Positions 9,046 to 17,204 are shown, counted from the stretch's first letter. The stretch: 64,000 nt of DNA from an uncultured Selenomonadales bacterium (GCA_900315805.1 ONAN01000004.1:115936-179935), one strand, 5' to 3'. Numbers and translations: made by a program. The notes: generated from the letters alone by a model not told the origin.

Positions 9046-9939
9046 ATGAGACTGGATAAATTGGCCTGGGCGGAATTCGTCCGGGAAGCGGAAAAAGAGC
9101 ACACCGGCTTGTTCGACTGCCTGCTGAACCACGAGGCGGCACAGCTGGAAATGGACAAGGCCGCCGTCCTGGCGCGCCTGTCGTCCCTGCTCGATATTAT
9201 GGAAGAATCGGCCCGCTACGGCCTGACGGGAGTCCGCTCCAACAGCGGGCTGACCGGCGGCAGCGCCAAACAGATGGCCGAAGCCTTTGCGAAGGAAGAA
9301 AATAAAAAGTACACGGCCCTCCTCGGCCCCCTGGCCGGCGACGCCGTCCTGTACGCCACGGCCGTGGCCGAATGCAATGCCGCCATGGGCCGTATCGTGG
9401 CAGCTCCCACGGCCGGTGCCAGCGGCATCGTGCCCGGCGTCCTCCTGGCCCTGAAGAAGCATTATAACCTGGGCCGGGCGGCTTTGGCCGAAGGACTGCT
9501 GGTGGCCGGCGTCATCGGCGAAGTCATTGCCGACCGGGCGACCCTGGCTGGCGCGACGGGCGGCTGTCAGGCCGAATGCGGCAGCGGCGCCGCCATGGCT
9601 GCCGGTGCTGCCGTGTACCTGCTGGGCGGCGACGGCAGACAGATCGATACGGCCATCTCCATCGTCTTCAAGAACGTGCTGGGCCTCGTCTGCGATCCCG
9701 TGGCAGGCCTCGTCGAGGTACCCTGCATCAAGCGCAACGCCGGCTGCACCGTCCAGGCCCTGCTGGCGGCACAAATGGCCCTGCTCGGCATTACGAGCTT
9801 CATTCCGGCCGACGAAGCCATCGACGCCATGGAACGGGTCGGCCGCTCCCTGCCGCACGGCCTGCGCGAAACAGCCGAAGGCGGCATGGCCATGACGCCG
9901 ACGGCGCAGGCCTGGGCCAAAAAATATTTTGGCAAATAA
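9046..9939 (+). CDS. sdaAA: L-serine ammonia-lyase, iron-sulfur-dependent, alpha subunit
   Basis: A 297-residue alpha chain. Cysteines expected to hold the 4Fe-4S cluster are present in GGCQAECGSG, VCDPVAG and VPCIKRNAGC, and the substrate loop APTAGASGIVPG is intact. With the beta subunit just upstream it forms an oxygen-sensitive serine deaminase that feeds pyruvate into the pyruvate:ferredoxin oxidoreductase encoded later in the window. GGAGG lies close to the ATG. Confidence 0.93.
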   Translation: MRLDKLAWAEFVREAEKEHTGLFDCLLNHEAAQLEMDKAAVLARLSSLLDIMEESARYGLTGVRSNSGLTGGSAKQMAEAFAKEENKKYTALLGPLAGDAVLYATAVAECNAAMGRIVAAPTAGASGIVPGVLLALKKHYNLGRAALAEGLLVAGVIGEVIADRATLAGATGGCQAECGSGAAMAAGAAVYLLGGDGRQIDTAISIVFKNVLGLVCDPVAGLVEVPCIKRNAGCTVQALLAAQMALLGITSFIPADEAIDAMERVGRSLPHGLRETAEGGMAMTPTAQAWAKKYFGK

Positions 9940-9987
9940 CGAACGGAGGCCGCCGCAGGCACGTCTCCGGCACTGCCATAAAATCAT

Positions 9988-10016
9988 TTGACAGAGCCAG
10001 AACGCTATGTTATAAT
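9988..10016 (+). promoter_or_regulatory. consensus sigma-70 promoter of the tRNA cluster
   Basis: A perfect TTGACA at 9988-9993, a 17-bp spacer and a perfect TATAAT at 10011-10016, located 29 bp before tRNA-His. Confidence 0.9.
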
Positions 10017-10044
10017 GATTTTCGTCTTAAGCAGTGCTTGACAT

Positions 10045-10118
10045 GGTGGGTGTGGTGAAGCGGTTAACACGGCGGATTGTGGCTCCGTTACGCGCAGGTT
10101 CAAATCCTGTCACCCACC
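10045..10118 (+). tRNA. tRNA-His (GTG)
   Basis: The acceptor stem GTGGGTG/CACCCAC has the extra 5' G opposite C73 that marks tRNA-His. The anticodon loop TTGTGGC gives anticodon GTG. No CCA is encoded. First gene of a three-tRNA transcript. Confidence 0.95.
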
Positions 10119-10137
10119 CCAATCTTTATCTACAATT

Positions 10138-10213
10138 TGGGGTGTAGCCAAGTAGGTAAGGCACAGGACTTTGACTCCTGTATGCGTAGGTTCGAGCCCT
10201 GCCACCCCAGCCA
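10138..10213 (+). tRNA. tRNA-Gln (TTG)
   Basis: Acceptor TGGGGTG/CACCCCA, anticodon loop CTTTGAC with anticodon TTG, and an encoded CCA end. Confidence 0.95.
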
Positions 10214-10223
10214 ATTTCTATCT

Positions 10224-10299
10224 GGTCCATTAGCTCAGTTGGCAGAGCACCTGACTTTTAATCAGGGTGTCCCCAGTTCGAGTCTGGGATGGATCACCA
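10224..10299 (+). tRNA. tRNA-Lys (TTT)
   Basis: Acceptor GGTCCAT/ATGGATC, anticodon stem CCTGA/TCAGG with loop CTTTTAA (anticodon TTT), and an encoded CCA end. Confidence 0.95.
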
Positions 10300-10308
10300 T
10301 TTTGTACA

Positions 10309-10342
10309 TCGCCGGAGAATCGGAAGATTCCCCGGTTTTTTT
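10309..10342 (+). terminator. terminator of the His-Gln-Lys tRNA transcript
   Basis: A hairpin with one mismatch (CCGGAGAATC/GATTCCCCGG) is followed directly by seven T. Confidence 0.8.
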
Positions 10343-10367
10343 ATGCCTGTTTACAACCCGCGGGGAT

Positions 10368-10396
10368 TTGACGCTCCCGGGCAAATCCCGTATAAT
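10368..10396 (+). promoter_or_regulatory. promoter of tRNA-Leu
   Basis: TTGACG at 10368-10373, a 17-bp spacer and TATAAT at 10391-10396, 39 bp before tRNA-Leu. It shows that tRNA-Leu is its own unit. Confidence 0.85.
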
Positions 10397-10435
10397 GGAA
10401 ACGGTGCGGAACCCTTTGCGGGGTTCCCTTTTCGT

Positions 10436-10519
10436 GCGGGTGTGGCGGAATTGGCAGACGCACCAGACTTAGGATCTGGCGGTTTATCCATGCAGGTTCA
10501 AGTCCTGTCACCCGCACCA
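10436..10519 (+). tRNA. tRNA-Leu (TAG)
   Basis: Acceptor GCGGGTG/CACCCGC, anticodon loop CTTAGGA (anticodon TAG), a long class II variable arm and an encoded CCA. It is the last backbone gene before the accessory island. Confidence 0.95.
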
Positions 10520-10565
10520 GACCGGTAATTGATACAATGTGTCGATTACCGGTCCGTTTCATTTT
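10520..10565 (+). terminator. terminator of tRNA-Leu
   Basis: A 10-bp perfect inverted repeat (GACCGGTAAT/ATTACCGGTC) followed by a T-rich tract. From here to the recombinase stop at 10792 I see only the island edge and one further terminator. Confidence 0.8.
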
Positions 10566-10737
10566 ATCCTGAAAAGCCTTGCAAATAGGCCGTTTTCACA
10601 AAACAGCGGGTGCATTTGAGGTCTCGTACGAGGGTGAAAATAGGCCGTTTTTCTTCTTGATGGACCTGCCTTGGTGGTATCTGCCGGAGGCCCGTATCCT
10701 ATCGTTTCAAAAATGACTACCGTTTCACACAAAGAAT

Positions 10738-10780
10738 GCCCGTGATGAGGACCGCCTTGATCCCCGTCACGGGCTGTTTT
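10738..10780 (-). terminator. terminator at the end of the island's minus-strand operon
   Basis: A GC-rich hairpin with arms GCCCGTGA and TCACGGGC lies just past the recombinase stop. On the minus strand it is followed by ATTCTTTG; on the plus strand by TGTTTT, so it may work both ways. Confidence 0.6.
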
Positions 10781-10791
10781 GCTTTTCGGCA

Positions 10792-12375
10792 TCAGAGCGT
10801 TTCCGTTACCTCCGCACCGTTCTTGAAGCGGAATACCATCCGGCCATCATGGTAGACCGTCACCCGGCCGATCAGGTTATTCCAGAAGCGATCCGTGAAT
10901 TCCAGCGGCAGCGTGGTGTCGATGGCCTTTATCTCGAACATGAAGCATTCCAACACATCGGCCTGAAAGCTCCGTGTGATTCTCAGATTTTGCAGTTCAT
11001 CCAGCCGGTCCTGCGCCGCATGATAACGCTCGACCAGCGCATCGTATTTCCTGTTGTACTCGTCCTGCGGAATGGCGGTGGTGGCGTTTTCGGCAATCAG
11101 CTTTTTCGTTAGGCCGGAAACAATCTCAATCTCATCATTGAGCGTGGCGTACTCTGCGTCAATAGCGTCCGTGTTCAGGTATTCATCATGGATCATCCGG
11201 CAGGTCTCAAGCAGTACCTCCCGGTCCTCGGTAAGGTCGGCAACGGCCCGGAGGAACAGCCGCTTGATGTCCTCCTCGTACAGATGCGGTGTGCCGCAGC
11301 GGTGTTCGCCCTTGAATTTGCCGTTGCACTGCCAGATCACTCGGCGGTACTTGTCCGTGCTGTGCCAGACCTTGCTGCCGTAGAATTCGCCGCAATCGCC
11401 GCAGACGATCTTTGCGGAGAACGGGCTGAGGCTGTTGTGGTGCTTGCCTCTGGATTTGCGGACCGCCATCTCATCCTGCACCTTCTGCCATTGGGCCGGA
11501 TTGATAATGGCCGGATGGCTCTGGTCCACGATGTACTGCGGCACCTCGCCCTCGTTGACCTTCATTTTCTTTGACAGGAAATCCACCGTGAACTTCTTCT
11601 GCAAAACTGCAGAGCCCTTGTATTTTTCGTTTGTCAGGATGCTCTCGATGGTGCTTGTCTGCCATTTTTCCTTGCCACGAGGCGTGGGGATTCCCTTGGC
11701 GGTAAGGTGGGTAGCAATCCAGTTCACCGTTTTGCCCTGAATGAACAGCTTGTATATCTCCCGGACGACCTCTGCCTCCTCTGGCACGATTTCCGGTAAG
11801 CCGTCCGGCCCCTTGCGGTAGCCGAGGAAGGATTTATACGGCAGCGACACCTTTCCGTCCGCAAATCGTTTGCGCTGGCCCCATGTGACGTTTTCGGAAA
11901 TGGAGCGGCTCTCCTCTTGGGCAAGGCTCGACATGATGGTGATCAGCAGTTCGCCCTTGCTGTCGAAGGTGTAAATGCCCTCCTTCTCGAAATAGACCTC
12001 AGTTCCGTGTTCCTTCAACTTACGAACGGCAGTAAGGCTGTCTACAGTGTTTCGGGCAAAGCGGCTGACGGATTTCGTGACGATCAGATCGATCTTCCCG
12101 GCCAGCGCATCAGCAATCATACGGTTGAAGCCGTCCCTGTGCCGTGTGTTCGTTGCGGAGATTCCTTCGTCCGTATACACGTTCACGAACTCCCAATCCG
12201 GATTTGAGCGGATGTATTTGGTGTAATAATCCACTTGCGCCTCATATGAGGTGAGCTGTTCCTCGCTGTCGGTGGAAACACGTGCGTACCCGGCCACCTT
12301 TCGTCTGCTCTGGGCATTGACCGGCATTTTGGAATGGAGCGTCTTTGAAGCCGGTATTACAGTGATGTTAGCCAT
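10792..12375 (-). CDS. large serine recombinase
   Basis: A 527-residue serine integrase. The N-terminal resolvase domain carries YARVSTDSEEQ with the nucleophilic serine (about residue 34-35) and the conserved SVSRFARN motif. A recombinase domain follows (ILTNEKYKGSAVLQKKF), then a zinc-ribbon segment with CGDCGEF and a later CNGKFKGEHRC, and a coiled-coil region around residues 390-460. These enzymes integrate and excise mobile elements at short att sites. The gene overlaps the second recombinase by 8 bp. The pair ends the minus-strand operon, near the probable left edge of the island. Confidence 0.92.
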   Translation of the reverse strand: MANITVIPASKTLHSKMPVNAQSRRKVAGYARVSTDSEEQLTSYEAQVDYYTKYIRSNPDWEFVNVYTDEGISATNTRHRDGFNRMIADALAGKIDLIVTKSVSRFARNTVDSLTAVRKLKEHGTEVYFEKEGIYTFDSKGELLITIMSSLAQEESRSISENVTWGQRKRFADGKVSLPYKSFLGYRKGPDGLPEIVPEEAEVVREIYKLFIQGKTVNWIATHLTAKGIPTPRGKEKWQTSTIESILTNEKYKGSAVLQKKFTVDFLSKKMKVNEGEVPQYIVDQSHPAIINPAQWQKVQDEMAVRKSRGKHHNSLSPFSAKIVCGDCGEFYGSKVWHSTDKYRRVIWQCNGKFKGEHRCGTPHLYEEDIKRLFLRAVADLTEDREVLLETCRMIHDEYLNTDAIDAEYATLNDEIEIVSGLTKKLIAENATTAIPQDEYNRKYDALVERYHAAQDRLDELQNLRITRSFQADVLECFMFEIKAIDTTLPLEFTDRFWNNLIGRVTVYHDGRMVFRFKNGAEVTETL

Positions 12376-13648
12376 TGTGCCTGTTCCTTTCTATCGCTTT
12401 TTGCCTTGCGGCCTCTTTCATCTCCGGAGTCCAGCTTTTGGCCCGTGAGCGGTCCTGCCATCGTTTAACGGCTTTTCTACCGTCTTTGAAGCGGAATACC
12501 AGCGTGTTCCTGTCCTCGGCTATGATTTCCGTTAAATCGCCAATATCCAAATCTGCGGTCATGGCCGTCAGCGTGGGCTCCGGTATCTGCTTGGAAAGCG
12601 GACAGGCGGCCTTGCCCTGATCATTGTAGGTACTGCAAATCCAGACCGGGCCGGTGGCCGTGACCTTTCGCCGGTAGTGCTTGCCGCAGTGAGCGCATAC
12701 GATCAGGCTGGAAAACGGATACCGACCTGTAAAGCACCGATCTGGCGGCACATACTTTGCGGCCCTCCGTGCGATTTCGGCCTGTACCGCTTCGTATTCC
12801 TCCATGCTGATAATGGCCTCGTGCGTACCCTCTGCGTGGTACATCGGCAGCTGGCCTTCATTGACCGCGGTCTTTTTTGTCAGATGGTTTTCTCGGAAAG
12901 TCTTCTGAAGAAGCAGGTTTCCGGTGTAGGCGTAATTGTGCAGGATGCGTGAAACGCCTCCCTTGCTCCATGCGTTTTCGTACCGGGTCCTCACGCCGTC
13001 TGCATTTAGGTCGTTTGCGATAGAAACGATGCCTTTGCCGGAAAGGTACTCCCGGAAAATGCGCCGGACCGTTTCGGCCTCATCCGGCTCGATGACGTAG
13101 ACGCCGTTTCGGTAGCGGTAACCGAGGAGCGTTCCATTCCAAGGCTTGCCTTCCTCGAAATTCTTCCGCACACGCCATTTCTGGTTTTCGCTGGCCGACA
13201 GGCTTTCCTCCTGTGCGTAGGACGCAAGGATCGAAAGCATCAGTTCTCCGTCAGCGGATAGGGTGTGTATGTTCTGCTCCTCGAAAAAGACATCAATGCC
13301 GAGGGCTTTCAGATCCCGGACCGTTTCCAGCAGTGTGACCGTGTTTCGGGCAAAGCGGGATATGGATTTGGTGATGACCATATCGACCTTCCCGGCCTTG
13401 CAATCGGATACGAGCCTGACGAAGCCCTCTCTGGTATCTTTGGTACCGGTCTTGGCCTCGTCCGCATACACGCCGACATATTGCCAGCCGGGATGCTGTT
13501 GGATCAGGCCGCTGTAATAACTGACCTGCGCTGACAGGGAGTGGTGCATCGCATCCTTTGCCGAGGACACCCGTGCGTATGCCGCCACTCTCGTCAGCTT
13601 TGGGATGGCCGCTTTCGTGAATGTGACCTGTTTTACTTCTCTTGCCAT
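12368..13648 (-). CDS. large serine recombinase, second copy
   Basis: A 426-residue serine recombinase, a distant paralogue of its neighbour. It has AAYARVSSAKD with the catalytic serine, SISRFARN, the recombinase domain (ILHNYAYTGNLLLQKTF) and a zinc ribbon (CAHCGKHYRR and a later CSTYNDQGKAAC), but it lacks the long coiled-coil tail. The start is the ATG at 13646-13648, preceded by GGAGG. Adjacent recombinase pairs are common in Firmicutes elements. One may be the integrase and the other a partner needed for excision or for a different site; this is inference. Confidence 0.9.
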   Translation of the reverse strand: MAREVKQVTFTKAAIPKLTRVAAYARVSSAKDAMHHSLSAQVSYYSGLIQQHPGWQYVGVYADEAKTGTKDTREGFVRLVSDCKAGKVDMVITKSISRFARNTVTLLETVRDLKALGIDVFFEEQNIHTLSADGELMLSILASYAQEESLSASENQKWRVRKNFEEGKPWNGTLLGYRYRNGVYVIEPDEAETVRRIFREYLSGKGIVSIANDLNADGVRTRYENAWSKGGVSRILHNYAYTGNLLLQKTFRENHLTKKTAVNEGQLPMYHAEGTHEAIISMEEYEAVQAEIARRAAKYVPPDRCFTGRYPFSSLIVCAHCGKHYRRKVTATGPVWICSTYNDQGKAACPLSKQIPEPTLTAMTADLDIGDLTEIIAEDRNTLVFRFKDGRKAVKRWQDRSRAKSWTPEMKEAARQKAIERNRHNG

Positions 13649-13716
13649 AATCTGCCTCCGTTGTATCAAAGTATGGGTACTGTATATATCACTCTAAACG
13701 GCCCGGATAGCAAGCC

Positions 13717-13902
13717 TCATGCGGCAAATATACTGTCCAATTCAATCCCGTATTTACGGGCGATCATTGTGTAGATTTCAGCCCGATCTGCAGGTCGCAG
13801 AAAGCTCTCGCTCACCAGCCGGTCCACAAAGGACAGGGCCGTATGATAGCGGATCAGGTTTTCCGGCCCGTACACATCATGCTTGCGGTCTTCCTTTTCC
13901 AT
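13717..13902 (-). CDS. small hypothetical protein of the recombinase operon
   Basis: A 61-residue protein with charged N-terminal residues and predicted helices (RYHTALSFVDRLVSESFL and RAEIYTMIARKYGI). AAGGAGG stands before the ATG at 13902. It overlaps the upstream HTH/zinc-ribbon gene. I do not recognise the family; its position directly before two recombinases suggests an accessory role in element mobility or regulation. Confidence 0.65.
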   Translation of the reverse strand: MEKEDRKHDVYGPENLIRYHTALSFVDRLVSESFLRPADRAEIYTMIARKYGIELDSIFAA

Positions 13903-14167
13903 CGGGATTACCTCCTTTGCGATACTTGTAGTTCCAATACGCACTGCGGCACCGGTCGCAGCAGAACTTCTTGACCTTGCAGCCTTTCGTCTGAGAAAAG
14001 GTTTTTCCGCAATACAGACAGTGCGTAGCGTTTTTCATGCTGGGGTGTCTGCGTATGTAGGATTTGATCGTGTTGATCGATACGCCCAATTCATCAGCGA
14101 TGGCCGTGGGACCGTATCCGTCCCGATACATACGCTCCAGTTCCCAGCGTTCAAATTTATCCATCAT
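13877..14167 (-). CDS. HTH and zinc-ribbon protein
   Basis: A 96-residue protein. Residues 5-40 form a helix-turn-helix of the sigma-70 region 4 or resolvase type (MYRDGYGPTAIADELGVSIN, then TIKSYIRRH). Residues 48-75 hold four cysteines (CLYCGKTF and later CCDRCRSAYW) for a zinc ribbon. The start is chosen at the MMDK methionines because GCGAGG stands just upstream. It overlaps both neighbours by a few bases, so translation is likely coupled. It probably binds DNA and regulates or assists the element. Confidence 0.7.
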   Translation of the reverse strand: MMDKFERWELERMYRDGYGPTAIADELGVSINTIKSYIRRHPSMKNATHCLYCGKTFSQTKGCKVKKFCCDRCRSAYWNYKYRKGGNPDGKGRPQA

Positions 14168-14468
14168 AGTGGTTTCCTCGCTTTCGATAGTTTTCATAGC
14201 AGGACCGGCAGCAGAATTTCCGGTGTGCGTTTCCGTAGCAGCGGAAGGTCTGACCGCAGTTTTTACAGACGAGCGAATAATACGCTTTCCGGCTGACCCG
14301 CTCCTGATGGGAATTCCAATAGTCCATCCGGCAGCGGTCCGAGCAGAACTTCTTTTTGTGACCGGTCCGCTGTATAACGGTTTTACCGCACTGTGGGCAG
14401 ATTGGAATACCGCTGTCCTGCGTTTCGTGTGTTGCCGATATAATAACGGCTTTCTGCGTAGTGTTCAT
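14157..14468 (-). CDS. double zinc-ribbon protein
   Basis: A 103-residue basic protein with two CxxC...CxxxC units: CPQCGKTV...FCSDRCRMDYW and CKNCGQTF...FCCRSCYENY. The second is similar to the ribbon in the next gene of the operon. GGAGG precedes the ATG at 14468. No enzymatic domain is seen; nucleic-acid binding is the likely role. Confidence 0.7.
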   Translation of the reverse strand: MNTTQKAVIISATHETQDSGIPICPQCGKTVIQRTGHKKKFCSDRCRMDYWNSHQERVSRKAYYSLVCKNCGQTFRCYGNAHRKFCCRSCYENYRKRGNHYDG

Positions 14469-14528
14469 ACGTACCTCCGAAAAGGGCCCGGGAGAGCAAG
14501 GGACGCTCACCCTCCCGGACGGATGGGT

Positions 14529-15452
14529 TTAAGCGGTGATAGTCAGGACCTTGACGGCCTCCGGACGGATCAGCATACCGTCCAGATGCTCCACGCCGAG
14601 ATAGCCGGTCTTCTGCTCCAGAGCGAACTTTTCATAAAGGGTACGCACGGAGAGAGGAATGCGGTCGATGATGGTGTAGTACGAGAAATCACCGAAGGCG
14701 ATGGGCTTGCCGTCCGTGGGCATGAATTCGGAGATATGGACAGGCTTGCCGAGAACGGTATCGCTGTTCTGATTCCAGAGATACTGACCGTTCTGATCCT
14801 TGAGCGTTTTCAGCTTCAGGGCCGTCTCATCGTTCATGAGCCATGCGCCGCCGGAGCGGTACTGCTTGTCCACGGAGAAGTACAGCGCCAGCACATCGTC
14901 AAAGCCGATATTGCCGGATACCATCACGCCGGTCTCGGCATCGGTCAGAACACCGTGGGGCTGCTCCACGCCGTTGCCGTTGACGAAGGCGTTCTCCTCA
15001 GCCCTGCCGAAACGTTTCGAGAACTGGCCCACGAGATACTGCTCCAGATCAAAGCCGAGATCGCTGATGAAATCCGTTTCCAGAGCAGTGATGATCGCCA
15101 GCTTGTGTGCGACCATATCCTTCTTCGGGAAATGGCTGTCAGCGGTGGTGGGGATGGTCCCGTACTCCGGCACCCATTCGGGCTGAAATTCATTGTCGGA
15201 AATCCAGATGGTGGAGTCATTCTTGGTGGCGTTCATAACGGTGCCGATCCTGCGGAAAAGGTTGTGTTCCTTCAGGGCCGCAGAATACTTGCTGGCCGTG
15301 CTCTCCGGGAGCAGATACGTGTTGGTAAGATTATGTTTCGCACCGGCGAGATCGGTGTAGGCGGCATCATTGCCACGCATGGCTTTCCAGAAGGCCTCGC
15401 TGTAATGGGCTCTACCGGTCAGAAACAGCTTGTCGTTCATTTCGTTATTCAT
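14529..15452 (-). CDS. HK97-fold phage major capsid protein, without other structural genes
   Basis: A 307-residue protein with the hallmarks of the HK97 capsid family: an ESTASKYSAALKEHNLFRRIG start of the mature domain, EENAFVNGNGVEQPHGVL, WLMNDETALKLKTLKDQNG, VLGKPVHISEFMP and a GDFSYYTIIDR block near the end. It lacks the long N-terminal scaffold segment of many phage capsids. AAGGAGG precedes the ATG at 15452. No portal, terminase, protease, tail or lysis gene lies in the island, so this cannot be a complete prophage. It may be a decayed remnant, a satellite component or a reused shell protein. Confidence 0.85.
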   Translation of the reverse strand: MNNEMNDKLFLTGRAHYSEAFWKAMRGNDAAYTDLAGAKHNLTNTYLLPESTASKYSAALKEHNLFRRIGTVMNATKNDSTIWISDNEFQPEWVPEYGTIPTTADSHFPKKDMVAHKLAIITALETDFISDLGFDLEQYLVGQFSKRFGRAEENAFVNGNGVEQPHGVLTDAETGVMVSGNIGFDDVLALYFSVDKQYRSGGAWLMNDETALKLKTLKDQNGQYLWNQNSDTVLGKPVHISEFMPTDGKPIAFGDFSYYTIIDRIPLSVRTLYEKFALEQKTGYLGVEHLDGMLIRPEAVKVLTITA

Positions 15453-15465
15453 TTTCGTGTCCTCC

Positions 15466-15750
15466 TTACAGACAGTAGCGGCACAGATACATGGCCGCAT
15501 TTGTGGGTGAATTGTAGTAGTGTTCCATCTGCTTGCCGCAGCAGGGACAGGCGATCTCCACCGTCTCCGTTTTGCCGTGCAGATGGTAGATGTGAGGCAT
15601 GACCTCCTCCAGATAGGGCTTTCCGGAGCGGGTGAACTGGTCTGCTGACATTGACGGAAACAGGGCTACCTTCTGATGGCCCGAATCGTCAATAGTGATG
15701 ACCGGAAAATATCTGGTCTCCGGTATGCCGGTTTCGTCCGTGATCCTCAT
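15466..15750 (-). CDS. hypothetical protein with a zinc-ribbon tail
   Basis: A 94-residue protein. Its C-terminal part carries CPCCGKQ and CRYC, a four-cysteine zinc-binding arrangement. It starts within the stop of the upstream gene (4-bp ATGA overlap) and ends 13 bp before the capsid gene. I do not recognise the family. Confidence 0.65.
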   Translation of the reverse strand: MRITDETGIPETRYFPVITIDDSGHQKVALFPSMSADQFTRSGKPYLEEVMPHIYHLHGKTETVEIACPCCGKQMEHYYNSPTNAAMYLCRYCL

Positions 15751-16022
15751 GCCCGGCCTCCGTTCTGCGCTGTATCGCTCAGTTCAAAGAAGCGGTCACG
15801 GCAGAAGCGAATGGCATCCGCATAAGACGGAAAGACAACAGTGGAGAAGCCGTACTGGACCCTCCAGTGCCAGTTCTTGGTATCATTGCTCTCAGAGATT
15901 GCCACAGGCTTTCCCTTTTTTGTGCGCATCAGCTTCACGCAGGTGTAATCCTTGGTGGAGAAATCTCTCGCATCAGCCTCCGTGAGAGCCGCCTTTTTCT
16001 GATAAATCAGCTTGTGAAACAT
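15747..16022 (-). CDS. hypothetical protein, first gene of the minus-strand island operon
   Basis: A 91-residue protein. The start at 16022 is chosen because GGAGGAAACATCG precedes it; the open frame 33 codons further up looks like leader sequence. Aromatic residues cluster at WHWRVQYGFSTVVFPSYADA. No known motif. Upstream of it lies the long noncoding repeat region, so the operon promoter is probably at about 16030-16180. Confidence 0.6.
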   Translation of the reverse strand: MFHKLIYQKKAALTEADARDFSTKDYTCVKLMRTKKGKPVAISESNDTKNWHWRVQYGFSTVVFPSYADAIRFCRDRFFELSDTAQNGGRA

Positions 16023-16186
16023 CGATGTTTCCTCCATTTCTTGAGTTTTGGGGCAATACCCCGTTTGAATTATGGTTTTTGCGTTCGTGACCCCACGCCG
16101 CTGTCCGGCCCGGAAGGTCACAGAGATTCAGACCGCCCTACGGTCATCGGAACACAACCATACGCATCACCGCCTTTCATGTTCTT
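16023..16186. other. noncoding leader between the capsid operon and the repeats
   Basis: No coding frame is supported. It contains the likely minus-strand leader of the capsid operon, with an inverted repeat around GTGACC/GGTCAC (about 16087-16120). Confidence 0.4.
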
Positions 16187-16247
16187 CACTTCCCACCGGA
16201 CAAAAACTGCCCAAGTGGTCCGTTTTTTTGAATATTTTTTATTTCGT

Positions 16248-16407
16248 GCAGATCTATCATTTCACGGCTACCTGACGAAAACGCTTGTAGTATCAGGCTT
16301 TCCGGCATTTAGTGCAGGTCGTGTAGGGTATTTCCGTAATTTTTCCTATAGGCTTATTTTTTTGCTCCTATAGAAAAGTTATAGTAGAGACCTTCACGAC
16401 CTGCACT
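16248..16407. repeat. structured repeat element, copy A
   Basis: The element begins with a conserved block (GATCTATC, TTTCACGG, ACCTGACGAAAA, CGCTTGTA, ATCAGGC). A 13-bp perfect inverted repeat follows, with arms AGTGCAGGTCGTG (16311-16323) and CACGACCTGCACT (16395-16407). Inside is a second hairpin, CCTATAGG and CTCCTATAG around a T-rich loop. Copy B repeats the conserved parts but has different outer arms that still pair. Confidence 0.7.
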
Positions 16408-16430
16408 TTTCCACATAAGCCTTTGTGCTA

Positions 16431-16583
16431 TGCGGATCTATCGTTTCACGGTTACCTGACGAAAAACGCTTGTACCATCAGGCTTTTCGGCCGCTGGTGA
16501 CACTCTTTGACGGGTAAATCCGTAACTTTTCTATAGGCTTGTTTTTTTGGCCCTATAGAATAGTTTTTGAAAAGAGTGTCATC
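16431..16583. repeat. structured repeat element, copy B
   Basis: The same conserved 5' block as copy A, then outer arms TGACACTCTTT (16498-16508) and AAAGAGTGTCA (16571-16581), and the same inner hairpin (TTCTATAGG/CCTATAGAA around a T-rich loop). The outer-arm sequences are unrelated to copy A although the pairing is kept. Confidence 0.7.
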
Positions 16584-16647
16584 GACTGTCACCCTTTGCC
16601 AAAAGACCACGTACCGTCAGGACTCTCGGACGGATGGCCTGATGCGT

Positions 16648-17184
16648 TTCCTCCCAATACCCACTGGAGGAAAACCTTCCAAGTGGTCCGCTTTTTCGGA
16701 GAAAAATCTCTTCTCACTTCCCACCGGTCATGAGAGGCCGTTTTGGTCTAAGTTTTTTGAAGAAAATTTCTGTCCCTCAACTGGTAGCCTCAGTAGAGGG
16801 TCAAAACTGACGGTTTCCGAAAATTTTTTCTCTCCACTACCCACTGGAGGGTTTCGCCGGTTTTGAACGAAAGATTTTGAAAATTTCTTCGTTCAGTACC
16901 CACTTGACAGAAACCGGTGAAGTGGTTCGCTTTTTCGGAAGCTTTTTTCTCCCACTACCCACTGGAGGGAAATGGGCTGTCTGGCCAAAAAGATCTGAAA
17001 CCTTTTCTCTCCAGTGCCCCCTTGACAGTTCGGGCCTTTTTGAACGAAAGATTTTCATATTTTCTTTCCTCCAATACCCCCTTGACAAAAACCACCGTTT
17101 TGACCAAAAGGATTTGAAGTTTTTTCTTCCAGTACCCAACGGACACGAGGGACCGTTTTGAACGAAAGAAAAAGAAAAAAGCCC
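16648..17184. repeat. degenerate tandem repeat array, period about 60 bp
   Basis: Nine consecutive units of 57-63 bp start near 16648, 16711, 16771, 16831, 16888, 16950, 17008, 17065 and 17127. Typical units open with TCC-A-TACCCACTGGA or TACCCACTTGACA and close with a T-rich part resembling GTTTTGAACGAAAGATTTTG. A tenth unit stands alone at 16187-16249. Some units can form hairpins with CCACTT/AAGTGG arms. It is not a CRISPR array, because both halves of each unit are diverged. No coding frame is supported on either strand. Confidence 0.7.
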
Positions 17185-17204
17185 TCGGAAATTTTCCGAA
17201 GGCA
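17160..17204 (-). terminator. minus-strand terminator at the edge of the repeat array
   Basis: An inverted repeat (GCC-TCGGAAA/TTTTCCGA-GGC, 17181-17204) is followed on the minus strand by a long T-rich tract. It would stop leftward transcription from entering the array. Confidence 0.55.

Noticed and set aside
16170..17200. CRISPR array
   Set aside because: The roughly 60-bp units vary along their whole length. There are no exact repeats with unique spacers and no cas genes.
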